The position numbers and the translations under genes were made by a program. From positions 25,442 to 76,621 of the forward strand of contig NZ_QFWW01000015.1 of assembly GCF_003265345.1 (NCBI RefSeq): a stretch of 51,180 nucleotides of DNA, in the 5' to 3' direction. Below the pieces are notes generated by a model, which did no database searches, was not told the origin of the DNA, and saw only the letters and a program-made list of their open reading frames with translations. Every line of letters starts with the position of its first letter. Positions within the stretch are counted from its first letter, which is position 1. Positions 18,335 through 31,101 of the stretch are shown here, piece by piece. This stretch comes from Lentzea terrae. GTDB taxonomy: Bacteria; Actinomycetota; Actinomycetes; Mycobacteriales; Pseudonocardiaceae.

Positions 18335-19300
18335 TCACTCGTAGGTGATCTTCACCGTGTCGGTGACCGGAACCGACTGGCACGCCAGCACGATGCCGTC
18401 GGCGATGTCCTCGGAGTCGAGCACGTCGTTGTTGAGCATCTTGACCTCGCCCTCGACCAGCCGGCACGCACACGCGCTGCACGCACCCTCCCGGCACGAG
18501 TACGGCGCGTCGAGTCCCTTCTCCAGCAACAGGTCGAGCAGCTTTTGCCGCGCGGGCCACGGAAATCGGTGCTCGGCGCCGTCCAGCGAGACCTCGACCA
18601 CGGCGTCCGGCCGGTCGTCGGCCACGGGTTCGACGTCCGAGAACGGATCGCTGGACAACGACACGAACTTCTCGACGTGCACGACCGGAACGTCGTGCAG
18701 AGCTTTCCGGGCAGCCTCCATGAACGGCCCGGGCCCGCACACGAACGCCTCGTCGCACTCCCGCACGAACGCCCGCAGCGCACCGAGATGAGGCAACCCC
18801 TGGACCGACTCCAGCCAGTGCACCACGGTCAGCCGATCCGGGTGCTCGCGGCACAACGAGTCGAGCTCGCGGGCGAAGATCACCGAGCTCTCGTCCCGGT
18901 TGGCGTAGAACAGGAACACGCGGCCAGAAGCCCCGAGCACGGCCCTGATGATCGACATGACCGGCGTGATCCCGCTGCCGGCCGCGAACGCGAGCAGCGA
19001 CCCGTCCAAAGACGCGGGAGTGAAGACTCCGGCGGGTGCGAGCACGTCCAGCTCGCACCCCTCGCTGAGCTGGTCGCACATCCAGTGCGACCCGTAGCCG
19101 TCCGGTGTGCGCTTGACCGTGATCTTCAACGGCTCACCCGGCGCGCTGGACAGGGAGTAGCAGCGCGCCACGTCACCCGCCCGCACGGTCAGGAACTGGC
19201 CCGGCCGCACCGCGAAGTCCACGCCCGACAGCACGAACGAGCGCGCGTCGGCGGTCTCCTCGATCACGGCGTCGACCCGCAGCCGGTGCACCTCAGCCAT
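18335..19300 (-). CDS. kshB: KshB, reductase component of 3-ketosteroid 9-alpha-hydroxylase
   Basis: This 321-residue protein has a ferredoxin-reductase-type FAD domain (GQFLTVRAGDVARCYSLSSA, containing RxYS), an NAD domain (FAAGSGITPVMSIIRAVLG; CGPGPFMEAARK) and a C-terminal plant-type [2Fe-2S] domain with C269, C274, C277 and C307. It passes electrons from NADH to the KshA Rieske oxygenase. The start ATG 19300 overlaps the end of the small Cys-rich gene by 8 bp. In many mycobacteria kshA and kshB are unlinked; here they are in one operon. Confidence 0.94.
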   Translation of the reverse strand: MAEVHRLRVDAVIEETADARSFVLSGVDFAVRPGQFLTVRAGDVARCYSLSSAPGEPLKITVKRTPDGYGSHWMCDQLSEGCELDVLAPAGVFTPASLDGSLLAFAAGSGITPVMSIIRAVLGASGRVFLFYANRDESSVIFARELDSLCREHPDRLTVVHWLESVQGLPHLGALRAFVRECDEAFVCGPGPFMEAARKALHDVPVVHVEKFVSLSSDPFSDVEPVADDRPDAVVEVSLDGAEHRFPWPARQKLLDLLLEKGLDAPYSCREGACSACACRLVEGEVKMLNNDVLDSEDIADGIVLACQSVPVTDTVKITYE

Positions 19301-19532
19301 CGGCGACCTCCAGCGTCCCATCGCGCACGGCCTTCTCGATGCTGTCCCGCAGCCGCAGGCACGTCGGCACGAACGCCGAGCGCGGCCCGCACAGCTCAGG
19401 ACACGAGCTGGTGTCGGACAACCACTGCACGCTCGTGTGCTGCGGGCTGTTCTTCTTCACCAGCACCCGGTTCCCGCAGTCGCACCGCACGGGAACCATG
19501 CCACCGACGAGAAACTCGTCGCGCTCGCTCAC
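19293..19532 (-). CDS. Small five-cysteine protein between KshA and KshB
   Basis: This 79-residue protein begins VSERDEFLVGGMVPVRCDCG and has C17, C19, C44, C48 and C58 plus H32. The cysteine spacing (CxC, then CxxxC) suits a zinc or Fe-S site but matches no ferredoxin pattern I know. GTG 19532 overlaps the kshA stop (GTGA), and the stop lies inside the kshB start region, so it is translated between the two halves of the hydroxylase. A role in electron transfer or cofactor assembly for KshAB is a guess from position only. Coding reality is supported by the gap-free fit and the double overlap. Confidence 0.72.
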   Translation of the reverse strand: MSERDEFLVGGMVPVRCDCGNRVLVKKNSPQHTSVQWLSDTSSCPELCGPRSAFVPTCLRLRDSIEKAVRDGTLEVADG

Positions 19533-20671
19533 GTGGCCGTCTCCTGAGGTGCTGGTTCCCTCCTGGCGAGGTTCTCGGCGACCTCCTTCTCCCACACCTC
19601 GACCGCGCGGCTGGTGTCGACCTCGAACTCGAAGCGCCGCACCATGTCGTCGGTGACGTCCTCCACGTCCACGTAGAACTGCTCGTACCAGCGCCGCAGC
19701 TGGTAGACCGGCCCGTCCTCCTCGCACAGCAACGGGTTGTCGATCCGCGTCTTGTTCTGCCAGATCTCCACGTCCTGCATGAACCCGACGCCGATGCCCC
19801 GCGCGAACTTCGCGGCGATCTTGTCGGCGTGCTCGTCGGACACACCGGGCAGCTTCTTCACGATCGCGCCCCACTGCAACCGGAACGACGTCGGCGAGAT
19901 CGGGTAGTGGCAGTTGATCAGCACCGTCTCGATCTCGAGGCCCTTGTAGTCGTTCCACAGGTAGTCGATCATGTACGACGGCCCGTAGTACGAGGCCTCC
20001 GAACGGACTTCCACATCACCGGTGTAGTTCGAGCCCATCGCGACGTCCGGCCGTCCGCGCGTGGTGAGGTACTGCGACGCGACGTGGCCCTCCATCACGT
20101 TCTTGAAGTACGTCGGGAACGCGAAGTGGATGTAGAAGAAGTGGGCCATGTCGACGACGTTGTCGATGATCTCGCGGCAGTTGGCGTTGTCGATCACCAC
20201 CGAGTCCCACGTCCAGTTGCTCCACTCGTCGCTGAACGCGGCGTCGATGCGCGGGATCGTCACGTGCTCCGGCGGCGGGTTGCCCTGCGGGTCGTTCCAC
20301 ACGAAGAGCTGCTTGTTCTCCTCCATCGTGATCCACGAGCGGGTGCGTGCCCGCAGCGGAACCCGTTTGGCGTAAGGAATCTCGACGCACTTGCCGTTGC
20401 CCGCCCAGCGCCAGTCGTGGAACGGGCAGGCCACCGCGTTGCCCTTGACCGTGCCCTGGGTGAGGTCGCCGCCCATGTGCCGGCAGTAGCCGTCGAGGAC
20501 GTTGATCTTGCCGTCCTCGGTCGCGAAGACGACGAGCTTCGTGCCGAACGCCTCGACCGCGTGCGGTTTGCCGTCGCGGAAGTGGGAGGCCAGGCCGAGG
20601 CAGTGCCAGCCGCGCGCGAACCGCGCTGGAGGCGCGCCGGTGTCGATCGTGCGTACGGCGTCCTGCGTCAT
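19529..20671 (-). CDS. kshA: KshA, Rieske oxygenase component of 3-ketosteroid 9-alpha-hydroxylase
   Basis: This 380-residue protein has the Rieske [2Fe-2S] site CRHMGG...CPFHDW (C63, H65, C82, H85). The mononuclear iron ligands are H177 and H182 in MAHFFYIHFAFP and D300 in GFMQDVEIW. It hydroxylates C9 of androsta-dien-dione; combined with KstD this breaks ring B. ATG 20671 overlaps the kstD stop (ATGA). The length and motifs are canonical. Confidence 0.95.
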   Translation of the reverse strand: MTQDAVRTIDTGAPPARFARGWHCLGLASHFRDGKPHAVEAFGTKLVVFATEDGKINVLDGYCRHMGGDLTQGTVKGNAVACPFHDWRWAGNGKCVEIPYAKRVPLRARTRSWITMEENKQLFVWNDPQGNPPPEHVTIPRIDAAFSDEWSNWTWDSVVIDNANCREIIDNVVDMAHFFYIHFAFPTYFKNVMEGHVASQYLTTRGRPDVAMGSNYTGDVEVRSEASYYGPSYMIDYLWNDYKGLEIETVLINCHYPISPTSFRLQWGAIVKKLPGVSDEHADKIAAKFARGIGVGFMQDVEIWQNKTRIDNPLLCEEDGPVYQLRRWYEQFYVDVEDVTDDMVRRFEFEVDTSRAVEVWEKEVAENLARREPAPQETAT

Positions 20672-22239
20672 CGCGTTCCTCCAGAGATGTCGAGGCCGGC
20701 GAGGTATCCGAACGTCATCGCCGGTCCGAGGGTGGCGCCGGCGCCCGCGTAGGTGTGGCCCATCACGGAAGCCATGGTGTTGCCCGCCGCGTACAGGCCC
20801 TCGATCACCGAACCGTCCTCGCGCAGCACTCTCGCGTTGGCGTCGGTGCGCAGGCCGCCCTTGGTGCCGAGATCGCCGGGCACGATCTTGACCGCGTAGA
20901 ACGGTCCGGTCGTCAACGGCGCGAGGTTGGGATTCGGGTGGTTGCGCGGATCGCCGTAGTAGCGGTCGTACGCGCTTTCGCCGCGGTGGAAGTCGGTGTC
21001 CTTGCCGTCCACGGTGAGGGTGTTGAACCGGCGGATGGTCTCGGTGAGCTCGGGGAGGTCGGCTTCCTGAGCCAGTTCTTCCAGACTGGGAGCGGTGAGC
21101 ACGGAGTCCTTCCAGCGGCGTGGCAAAGGCCTGCGTGGCGGGACGCCGCAGAACGGGTAGCGGCTGCGGTAGGCGTGGTCGAACACCAGCCAGGTCTTGC
21201 CGTTCATCGCCTTCACCACGTCGATGTACGGCGCGGCCTCGTTGACGAACCGGCGACCGGTGCTGTCGACCAGCACGCATCCGGGCAGTGAACGTTCGGC
21301 CAGCAGGAAGAACGGGCCGCGCGGCAACGGAACCGATGGCCCCCACCAGGCTTCGTCCATCAGCCCGACGGCCGCGCCCGCGCGCACGCCGGCCTCGATG
21401 CCGTCACCCGTGTTGGCCTTGGCGCCGACTGTCCATTCAGTACCGATGTCCTGGTGCTGCTTGCGCATCTGCTCGTTGTTCTCGAACCCGCCGGACGCCA
21501 GCACGACGTGCTTCGCCAGGATCAGCTTCTCGCAGACGAGAACTCCGGCGATCCGGCCGTTCTCGTAGTGCAGGTCGGTCATGGCGGTGTTGAGGCGCAC
21601 CTCGACGTTCAGCGCTTTGAGACCCGCGCGGAGTCCCGCCGCCAGCGCCTGGCCCATCGTGAGCCGGTTGCCCGGAAGGAACCGGCGGGCGAAGACCTTC
21701 ATGGCGGTGAGCAGGCCGCGAGGGTGTCGGCCGATCAGCGTCAACCACTTGTAGTCGCTCTGGGTGATGATGATGCCCGCCGGGGTCGGCACGTACGGCG
21801 GCTCCAGGTTTTTGATGTCGTCACCCAGCAGCTTCGGGTTGAACGGCAAGGGCTCGACCGAGCGTCCGCGGGGTTGCCCGCCGGGGGCCTCGGGGTAGTA
21901 GTCGGCGTAGTCGCGGACCCAGCGGAACTTCAACGGGGTGTGCGCGGCGACGAACGCCAGCATCGCCGGTCCGGCGTCCAGGAACGCCGCGCGCAGGTCG
22001 GCCGGCACGTCCCCGGCGATGTGCTCCAGATAGGCGTTGGCCTGCTCGGGCGAGTCCGCCGGGCCGGCCGCGGTGAGGACGTGGTTGTTCGGCACCCAGA
22101 CGCCGCCGCCGGACCGCGCGGTCGAGCCGCCGAAGTGCTGGGCCTTCTCGATGACGAGGGTGCGCAGGCCGTGCTGAGCGGTGCAGAGCGCGGCTGTCAT
22201 GCCTGCCGCGCCGCTGCCGACGACGATCACGTCGTACAT
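20668..22239 (-). CDS. kstD: KstD, 3-ketosteroid delta1-dehydrogenase
   Basis: This 523-residue flavoprotein has the N-terminal dinucleotide motif VIVVGSGAAGMTAAL and the KstD signatures GGSTARSGGGVWVPNNHVL, DYADYYPEAPGGQPRGRS and VPGDLGTKGGLRTD. The C-terminal MGHTYAGAGATLGPAMTFG carries the expected catalytic tyrosine region (usually YPGPG; here YAGAG, a small change next to the active site). It introduces the 1,2 double bond in ring A. ATG 22239 follows GGGGAGG. It is the first gene of the leftward operon controlled from the KstR box at 22263. Confidence 0.94.
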   Translation of the reverse strand: MYDVIVVGSGAAGMTAALCTAQHGLRTLVIEKAQHFGGSTARSGGGVWVPNNHVLTAAGPADSPEQANAYLEHIAGDVPADLRAAFLDAGPAMLAFVAAHTPLKFRWVRDYADYYPEAPGGQPRGRSVEPLPFNPKLLGDDIKNLEPPYVPTPAGIIITQSDYKWLTLIGRHPRGLLTAMKVFARRFLPGNRLTMGQALAAGLRAGLKALNVEVRLNTAMTDLHYENGRIAGVLVCEKLILAKHVVLASGGFENNEQMRKQHQDIGTEWTVGAKANTGDGIEAGVRAGAAVGLMDEAWWGPSVPLPRGPFFLLAERSLPGCVLVDSTGRRFVNEAAPYIDVVKAMNGKTWLVFDHAYRSRYPFCGVPPRRPLPRRWKDSVLTAPSLEELAQEADLPELTETIRRFNTLTVDGKDTDFHRGESAYDRYYGDPRNHPNPNLAPLTTGPFYAVKIVPGDLGTKGGLRTDANARVLREDGSVIEGLYAAGNTMASVMGHTYAGAGATLGPAMTFGYLAGLDISGGTR

Positions 22240-22262
22240 CGCACCTCCCCGGTGACTCAGAC

Positions 22263-22276
22263 TAGAACAGGTTATA
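22263..22276. promoter_or_regulatory. KstR operator between divergent kstD and hsa operons
   Basis: TAGAACAGGTTATA fits TnnAACnnGTTnnA at every defined position. It lies 23 bp upstream of the kstD start and 80 bp upstream of the rightward flavoprotein gene, so one site may serve both operons. Confidence 0.88.
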
Positions 22277-22330
22277 GTTCTGAGCGGGTTTGGCGCTATG
22301 GTGTAGGAGTTCCAGGCAAGTCGACTCACC

Positions 22331-22344
22331 GAGAACACGTTTCG
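22331..22344. promoter_or_regulatory. Second, degenerate KstR-like site
   Basis: GAGAACACGTTTCG keeps the AAC-N2-GTT core, but both outer bases differ from the consensus T and A. It sits immediately before the ribosome site of the rightward operon, where binding would block transcription. Confidence 0.45.
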
Positions 22345-22356
22345 GGAGGGTTAAGC

Positions 22357-23817
22357 GTGGAGGTCTCCGCGGACGTGGTCGTCATCGGTTTCGGTGCTGC
22401 CGGCGCGTGCGCCGCCATCGAGGCTGCGGCGGCCGGTGCGTCCGTGGTGGTCCTGGACCGGTTCGCGGGTGGCGGCGCGACGGCGTTGTCCGGCGGCGTC
22501 GTCTACGCGGGCGGTGGGACGCGGCAGCAGGTCGAGGCCGGGGTGACCGACACGCCCGACGCGATGTTCGAGTACCTGAAGCACGAGGTCGGGGACGCGG
22601 TGTCCGCGGCGACGTTGCGCCGGTTCTGCGAGGACAGCGCCAAGATGCTGGCCTGGCTGGAGGACCAGGGCGTGCCGTTCTCCGCGAGCGTCTGCCCGTT
22701 CAAGACCTCATATCCGACGGACGACTACTACCTGTACCAGTCCGGCAGCGAGGACGCCTACCCGGACCCTGCGCCGCGCGGGCACCGGACCAGGGCGAAA
22801 GGCACGTCCGGCAAGGTCTTCTTCGCCCGCTTGGCCGAGGCGACCCGGCGGGCAGGCGTGCGGATCATGCCGCAGAGCCGCGCCACCGAGTTGATCACTG
22901 CTGACGGCCGGGTCACCGGCGTCCGGTGCCGGACTCTCTCCGGCCTGCCGCGAGCCCTCCACGGGATGTTGTCCAGTGCGGGAGCCAAGCCCTGGCTCTA
23001 CTACCCGCCGCTCGGCAGGAGGCTGTTCGCGCTGGCGGCGTGGCTGGAACGGCGTTTTGCGCGGTCTCTGGTGGTCACCGCGCGGCAAGGCGTCGTCATC
23101 TCGGCCGGTGGGTTCATCGCGAACCGGCCGATGGTGCACGAGAACGCTCCTGCGCATCGCGGTGGCCTCGCGCTCGGCACGCCTGGCGACGACGGTGCCG
23201 GGATCAGGCTCGGGGTCGCTGCCGGCGGCAAGACCGCGCGGATGGACAAGGTCTCGGTGTGGCGGTTCATCACGCCGCCCAGCGCGTTGCAACGCGGTGT
23301 GCTCGTGGATTCCGCTGGTCAGAGCTTTGGTGATCCGACCAGGTACGGCGCGGCCATCGGCAGCGAGATCGTGCGGCGCGACGGCAAGGCGTGGCTGCTG
23401 ATCGACGACGACATCCTGCGCGTGGCACGTGCTCAAGTCCGCACCCAGACAGCGCGGTTCCAGCGGTGGCAGGTCCGCTACTTCCTGAACCGCGGGCTGG
23501 TCAGCGCGCCGACGATCGAGGAAGCGGCGGCCAAGGCAGGGATCGGCACGCCTGAACCGTTCGGAACGCCGCCCTACTCGCTGATCAACGTGTCGGTGCG
23601 GGCCGGGTTCGGTTACCCCTGCCCGATGCTGACGCTCGGCGGACTCGTCGTCGACGAGGAAACCGGGCAGGTGCCCGGAGTTCCCGGCCTGTACGCGGCG
23701 GGCCGGTCGGCCGTCGGGGTGTGCTCGGAGTCCTACGTCAGCGGGCTCGCGCTCGCCGACTGCGTCTTCTCCGGCCGCCGCGCGGGGATGCACGTCGTGA
23801 AGGAGGCCAGGTGCTGA
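22357..23817 (+). CDS. KstD/fumarate-reductase-family FAD-dependent steroid dehydrogenase-like protein
   Basis: This 486-residue flavoprotein has the FAD motif VVVIGFGAAGACAAIEAAAA, then GGGATALSGGVVYAGGGT, and ends with YAAGRSAVGVCSESYVSGLA. It is of the KstD fold but clearly a different subfamily from the kstD next door; KstD's YPGPG-type motif is missing. Candidates include a delta4-(5-alpha) steroid dehydrogenase or another ketosteroid dehydrogenase, and the sequence alone does not decide. GTG 22357 follows GGGAGGG with 6-nt spacing. It heads the hsa operon, and its stop overlaps the hsaE GTG, so a role on steroid rings is likely. Confidence 0.78.
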   Translation: MEVSADVVVIGFGAAGACAAIEAAAAGASVVVLDRFAGGGATALSGGVVYAGGGTRQQVEAGVTDTPDAMFEYLKHEVGDAVSAATLRRFCEDSAKMLAWLEDQGVPFSASVCPFKTSYPTDDYYLYQSGSEDAYPDPAPRGHRTRAKGTSGKVFFARLAEATRRAGVRIMPQSRATELITADGRVTGVRCRTLSGLPRALHGMLSSAGAKPWLYYPPLGRRLFALAAWLERRFARSLVVTARQGVVISAGGFIANRPMVHENAPAHRGGLALGTPGDDGAGIRLGVAAGGKTARMDKVSVWRFITPPSALQRGVLVDSAGQSFGDPTRYGAAIGSEIVRRDGKAWLLIDDDILRVARAQVRTQTARFQRWQVRYFLNRGLVSAPTIEEAAAKAGIGTPEPFGTPPYSLINVSVRAGFGYPCPMLTLGGLVVDEETGQVPGVPGLYAAGRSAVGVCSESYVSGLALADCVFSGRRAGMHVVKEARC

Positions 23818-24581
23818 CGATCCAGAAGAGGGAGGCCGCCGCCGAGCTGCTGCGCGTGGCGGAACGGGACCGCGTGCCGATCAAGCCGCTGGTCGAGCTG
23901 TACCCGGAGATCGACGTGGTGGACGCGTACGAGATCCAGCTGCTCAACGTCCGGCACCGCAACCGCGACGTGATCGGCCACAAGGTCGGCCTGTCGTCGT
24001 TGGCGATGCAGCAGATGATGGGCGTCGACGAACCGGACTACGGCCACCTGCTCGACGACATGCAACTGGCCGGAACGGCGGACGCCTCGGCGTACCTGTA
24101 CCCGCGGGTCGAGGTGGAGATCGCGTTCCTGCTGGCCCAGGACCTGCCTGGGGAGGGCTGCACGGTCGAGGACGTGCTGGCGGCCACCGAGTTCGTCGCA
24201 CCGGCGATCGAGCTGATCGACAGCCGGATCATCGACTGGAAGATCGGCTTGCAGGACACGATCGCGGACAACGCGTCGTCGGCCGGGTTCATGCTGGGCA
24301 CCGAGCGCGTTCGTCCGTCCGATCTGGACATCGGCGCGGTCGCGGCCACCTTGCGGCGCAACGGTGAAGTGGTTGCCGAAGGACGTGGTGACGCGGTGCT
24401 GGGCGATCCGGCGATCGCGGTGGCGTGGCTCGCGGAGAAGGTCGCCTCGTTCGGCGTCCGGCTGCTGGCCGGCGACATCGTGCTGCCGGGTTCGTGCACG
24501 CGGGCGATCGACGCGCGGCCGGGCGACGAGTTCCACGCCGAGTTCGCCGGACTTGGTTCTGTCGACCTGAAATTCGAATAG
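23811..24581 (+). CDS. hsaE: HsaE, 2-hydroxyhexa-2,4-dienoate hydratase
   Basis: This 256-residue protein is of the 2-keto-4-pentenoate hydratase family. It has [20 protein letters not shown] and the metal-binding acidic segment [14 protein letters not shown]. The central [20 protein letters not shown] and C-terminal [15 protein letters not shown] are typical. It hydrates the dienoate released by HsaD. GTG 23811 has AAGGAGG upstream and overlaps the preceding gene; ten bases separate its stop from hsaG. Confidence 0.92.
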   Translation: MLTIQKREAAAELLRVAERDRVPIKPLVELYPEIDVVDAYEIQLLNVRHRNRDVIGHKVGLSSLAMQQMMGVDEPDYGHLLDDMQLAGTADASAYLYPRVEVEIAFLLAQDLPGEGCTVEDVLAATEFVAPAIELIDSRIIDWKIGLQDTIADNASSAGFMLGTERVRPSDLDIGAVAATLRRNGEVVAEGRGDAVLGDPAIAVAWLAEKVASFGVRLLAGDIVLPGSCTRAIDARPGDEFHAEFAGLGSVDLKFE

Positions 24582-24591
24582 GGGTGACTGT

Positions 24592-25470
24592 GTGAAGGCG
24601 GCCATCGTCGGCTCCGGCAACATCGGCACCGACCTGCTCTACAAGCTCCTGCGCTCGCCGGCGTTGGAACCGCGTTGGATGGTGGGCATCGACCCGGCCA
24701 GCGAGGGCCTCAAACGCGCGGCGTCGCTGGGCCTGGAGGTGTCGGTCGACGGCGCGGAGTGGTTGCTGCGTCAGGACGAGCTGCCGGACATCGTGTTCGA
24801 GGCGACGTCCGCGGCGGTGCACCGGGCCAACGCGCCGCGCTACGCGGAGGCGGGCATCCGGGCGATCGACCTGACGCCGGCGGCGGTCGGGCCGTACGTG
24901 GTGCCGCCGGTCAACCTCGGCGCGCACCAGGACGCGCCCAACATCAACCTGATCACGTGTGGTGGCCAGGCCACGATTCCGATGGTGCATTCGGTGTCCC
25001 GGGTGGTGCCGGTGTCGTACGCGGAGATCGTGGCGAGTGTGGCGTCGGTGTCGGCGGGACCCGGGACGCGGGCCAACATCGACGAGTTCACCCGCACGAC
25101 CAGTCGTGGCATCGAGGAGATCGGGGGAGCCGAGCGCGGCAAGGCGATCATCGTGCTGAACCCGGCGGACCCGCCGATGATCATGCGCGACACGATCTTC
25201 TGCGCGATCCCCGAGGACGCCGATCCGGACCTGATCACGGACTCGATCGCGAGGATGGAAACCGCCATCCGTTCGTACGTGCCGGGTTTCCGGTTGTTGA
25301 GGGAACCGCAGTTCGACGCCGGGCGAGTGGCGATCTTCGTGGAGATCGAGGGTGCCGGTGACTTCCTGCCGACGTACGCCGGGAACCTCGACATCATGAC
25401 GGCCGCCGCGACCAAGGTGGGGGAGGAGATCGCCAATGCAGCTGCGGCTGACCGACACGTCACTGCGTGA
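24592..25470 (+). CDS. hsaG: HsaG, acylating acetaldehyde/propionaldehyde dehydrogenase
   Basis: This 292-residue protein has the NAD-binding [18 protein letters not shown] (7-24) and the catalytic cysteine C123 in [13 protein letters not shown]. It makes propionyl-CoA from the aldehyde channelled from HsaF. GTG 24592 has AGGGG upstream. Its 3' end overlaps hsaF by 35 bp, consistent with the known HsaF-HsaG complex and balanced translation. Confidence 0.93.
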   Translation: MKAAIVGSGNIGTDLLYKLLRSPALEPRWMVGIDPASEGLKRAASLGLEVSVDGAEWLLRQDELPDIVFEATSAAVHRANAPRYAEAGIRAIDLTPAAVGPYVVPPVNLGAHQDAPNINLITCGGQATIPMVHSVSRVVPVSYAEIVASVASVSAGPGTRANIDEFTRTTSRGIEEIGGAERGKAIIVLNPADPPMIMRDTIFCAIPEDADPDLITDSIARMETAIRSYVPGFRLLREPQFDAGRVAIFVEIEGAGDFLPTYAGNLDIMTAAATKVGEEIANAAAADRHVTA

Positions 25471-26442
25471 CGGCTCGCACCACAAGCGGCACCAGTTCAC
25501 GGTCGAGGACGTGCGGTCGATCGTCGCGGCACTCGACGGCGCCGGGGTGCCGGTGATCGAGGTGACGCACGGCGACGGGCTCGGCGGGTCGTCGTTCAAC
25601 TACGGCTTCAGCCACACGCCCGAACAAGAGCTGATCAAGGTCGCGGTCGAGACGGCCCAGCAGGCCAAGATCGCCGTGCTGATGCTGCCGGGCGTGGGCG
25701 TCAAGGACGACATTCTTGTTTCGCAGGACAACGGCGCGTCGATCGTCCGGATCGCCACGCACTGCACCGAAGCCGACGTCTCCGTGCAGCACTTCGCATT
25801 GGCTCGCGAGCGGGGCCTGGAGACCGTCGGGTTCCTGATGATGGCGCACTCGCAACCGCCGGAAGCGTTGGCGAAGCAGGCAAGGATCATGGCCGACGCC
25901 GGATGCCAGTGCGTGTACGTGGTCGACTCGGCCGGAGCGCTTGTGCTGGAACAGGTTTCGGATCGGGTCGAAGCGCTGGTCGCCGAACTGGGTGAGGACG
26001 CGCAGGTCGGGTTCCACGGGCACGAGAACCTCGGGCTGAGCGTCGCGAACTCGGTCGCCGCGGCACGGGCCGGCGCGAAGCAGATCGACGGCAGCGTGCG
26101 CGGATTCGGTGCGGGCGCGGGAAACACGCCGTTGGAGGCGTTCGTCGGGGTGTGCGACAAGCTCGGTTTCGAGACGGGCGTCGACTTCTTCAAGATCGTG
26201 GACGCGGCCGAGGACGTCGTCCGGCCCGTCATGCCGGAGGAGTGCCTGCTCGACCGGATGGCGCTGATGATGGGTTACGCGGGCGTCTACTCGAGCTTCC
26301 TCAAACACGCGTACACGCAGGCGAACCGCTATGGCGTGTCGGGCGCGCAGATCCTCGTCCGGGCGGGGGAGCGCAAGCTCGTCGGCGGGCAAGAGGACCA
26401 GCTGATCGATATCGCACTGGAGCTGAGCAGGGAGAACGTCCG

Positions 26443-26446
<4 letters not shown>
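25436..26446 (+). CDS. hsaF: HsaF, 4-hydroxy-2-oxovalerate-type aldolase
   Basis: This 336-residue DRE-TIM-like aldolase starts [20 protein letters not shown], with R11 and D12 in the active-site LRDG. It has the metal-binding segment [17 protein letters not shown] and the C-terminal communication domain. It cleaves 4-hydroxy-2-oxohexanoate to pyruvate and propionaldehyde. The start lies inside hsaG and the stop overlaps the hsaA ATG. Confidence 0.94.
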
Positions 26447-29847
<3,401 letters not shown>

Positions 29848-29862
<15 letters not shown>

Positions 29863-30669
29863 ACCCCTGATCTCCCACGAGGCCGTCGGGAAGCGGACTT
29901 CCCCGTCCCGCACGAACGGGTCGAACTCCCGGAGCACGGTCCGCAGGATCTCTTCGCGCTCCTGCTCCGCCATGGTCTGGAGGGCCCGCCCCACCGGGCC
30001 GAGCATCGTCAGGTACGTCGGCAGCACGTCCTCGGGCATCGTGCAGTCCAGTTCGACCTCGCGGAGGTCGATCGCGGTCCAGCCGCTGTCGCCGAGCACC
30101 TGCCGCACCCGGTCGGGATCCGCGAGCGAATGCGGTCCCGGTCCGTCGGGATCGAACGCCGGCAGGTCCGGGATCAGCGTCGTGACGGCACGTTCGGCGG
30201 TCGTCATGAACGGGTTTTCGTCCTTGCTGCGCCACACGACAGCGCGCAGCTCGCCACCGGGTTTCGCGGCCGTCCTGAGGTTGCCGAACGCCGCCACCGG
30301 GTCGTCGAAGAACATGACCCCGAACCGCGAGACGATCAGGTCGAACTCCGGCTCGAACGCGTGCACCTGCGCGTCCGCCTGGAAGAACCGCGTGTTCTCG
30401 GTCTCCTGCGCCACCGCGATCTGCGGGCCGGAGATGTCGACGCCGACGCACGGCACGTCACCGAGCGCCGCCGCGATCGCCCTGATCACGCCGCCGGTCC
30501 CGCACCCGACGTCGAGCACGCCGGTGCGCGGGCGTTCCTTCGCCGCGGCGACGAGCAGGTCTTCGTACGGCTGGAGAACCACGTCGACCATGTCCCGTGC
30601 CGCGGCCCAGCCGTGGCCACCGGGGCCGTTCCACAGTGCCGCCTGTTCGCTGTTGACCTCTGGTGTCAT
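29848..30669 (-). CDS. SAM-dependent methyltransferase (class I)
   Basis: This 273-residue protein has motif I VLDVGCGTGGVIRAIAAALG (about residues 50-69), VGVDISGPQIAVAQ and the post-motif FDLIVSRFGVMFFDDPVAA. These indicate a UbiE/COQ5-like Rossmann methyltransferase. The substrate is unknown. It is divergent from a MerR-type gene, and a MerR-style operator sits between them (30684-30703), so it is probably that regulator's target. It is unrelated by known function to the steroid genes on both sides. Confidence 0.85.
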
Positions 30670-30683
30670 GCTCGTACCGTCCT

Positions 30684-30703
30684 ACTTCAAGTCGGCTTGA
30701 GGT
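30684..30703. promoter_or_regulatory. MerR-type operator
   Basis: ACTTCAAG-TCGG-CTTGAGGT is a near-perfect 8-bp inverted repeat (one mismatch) with a 4-nt centre, the shape bound by MerR/SoxR-type regulators. It lies 8 bp before the MerR gene start and 14 bp upstream of the divergent methyltransferase start. Confidence 0.65.
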
Positions 30704-30711
30704 CAAGTGTG

Positions 30712-31101
30712 ATGGGTGAACTCGGAATCGGCGAGGTGGTCCGGCGGTCCGGCGTGCCCGCCTCCACCCTGCGCTACTACGAGGAGCGCGGCCTGATCGG
30801 CTCGGTCGGGCGGCGCGGCCTCACGCGGGTGTTCGACCAGGCCGTTTTCCAGCGGCTGGCGCTGATCTCCGTCGGCCGCGCGGCCGGGTTCACCCTCGAC
30901 GAGATCGCGGTGATGTTCGCCCCGGACGGCAGCCCGCGCCTGGATCGTGCGCTGCTCACGGCCAAGGCGGACGAACTGGACGCGACGATCCGCCGGTTGA
31001 CCGTCATGCGGGACGGGCTGCGGCACGCCGCGTCCTGCCCGGCACCGTCCCACATGGAGTGCCCGAAGTTCCGGCGCCTGCTGGAGCGACTGACCGGTTA
31101 G
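30712..31101 (+). CDS. MerR-family transcriptional regulator (SoxR-like HTH, no SoxR cluster)
   Basis: This 129-residue protein has the MerR HTH LGIGEVVRRSGVPASTLRYY (about 4-23) and EERGLIGSVGRRGLTRVFDQ. A dimer helix follows, then a tail with C117 (HAASCPAPS) and C124 (MECPKF). The tail cysteines CPAPSHMEC resemble the C-terminal cysteine region of the 'redox-sensitive' MerR relatives but not SoxR's CxxCxC. ATG 30712 is 8 bp after the operator, giving a very short leader. The target is likely the divergent methyltransferase plus itself. The inducer is unknown. Confidence 0.82.
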   Translation: MGELGIGEVVRRSGVPASTLRYYEERGLIGSVGRRGLTRVFDQAVFQRLALISVGRAAGFTLDEIAVMFAPDGSPRLDRALLTAKADELDATIRRLTVMRDGLRHAASCPAPSHMECPKFRRLLERLTG

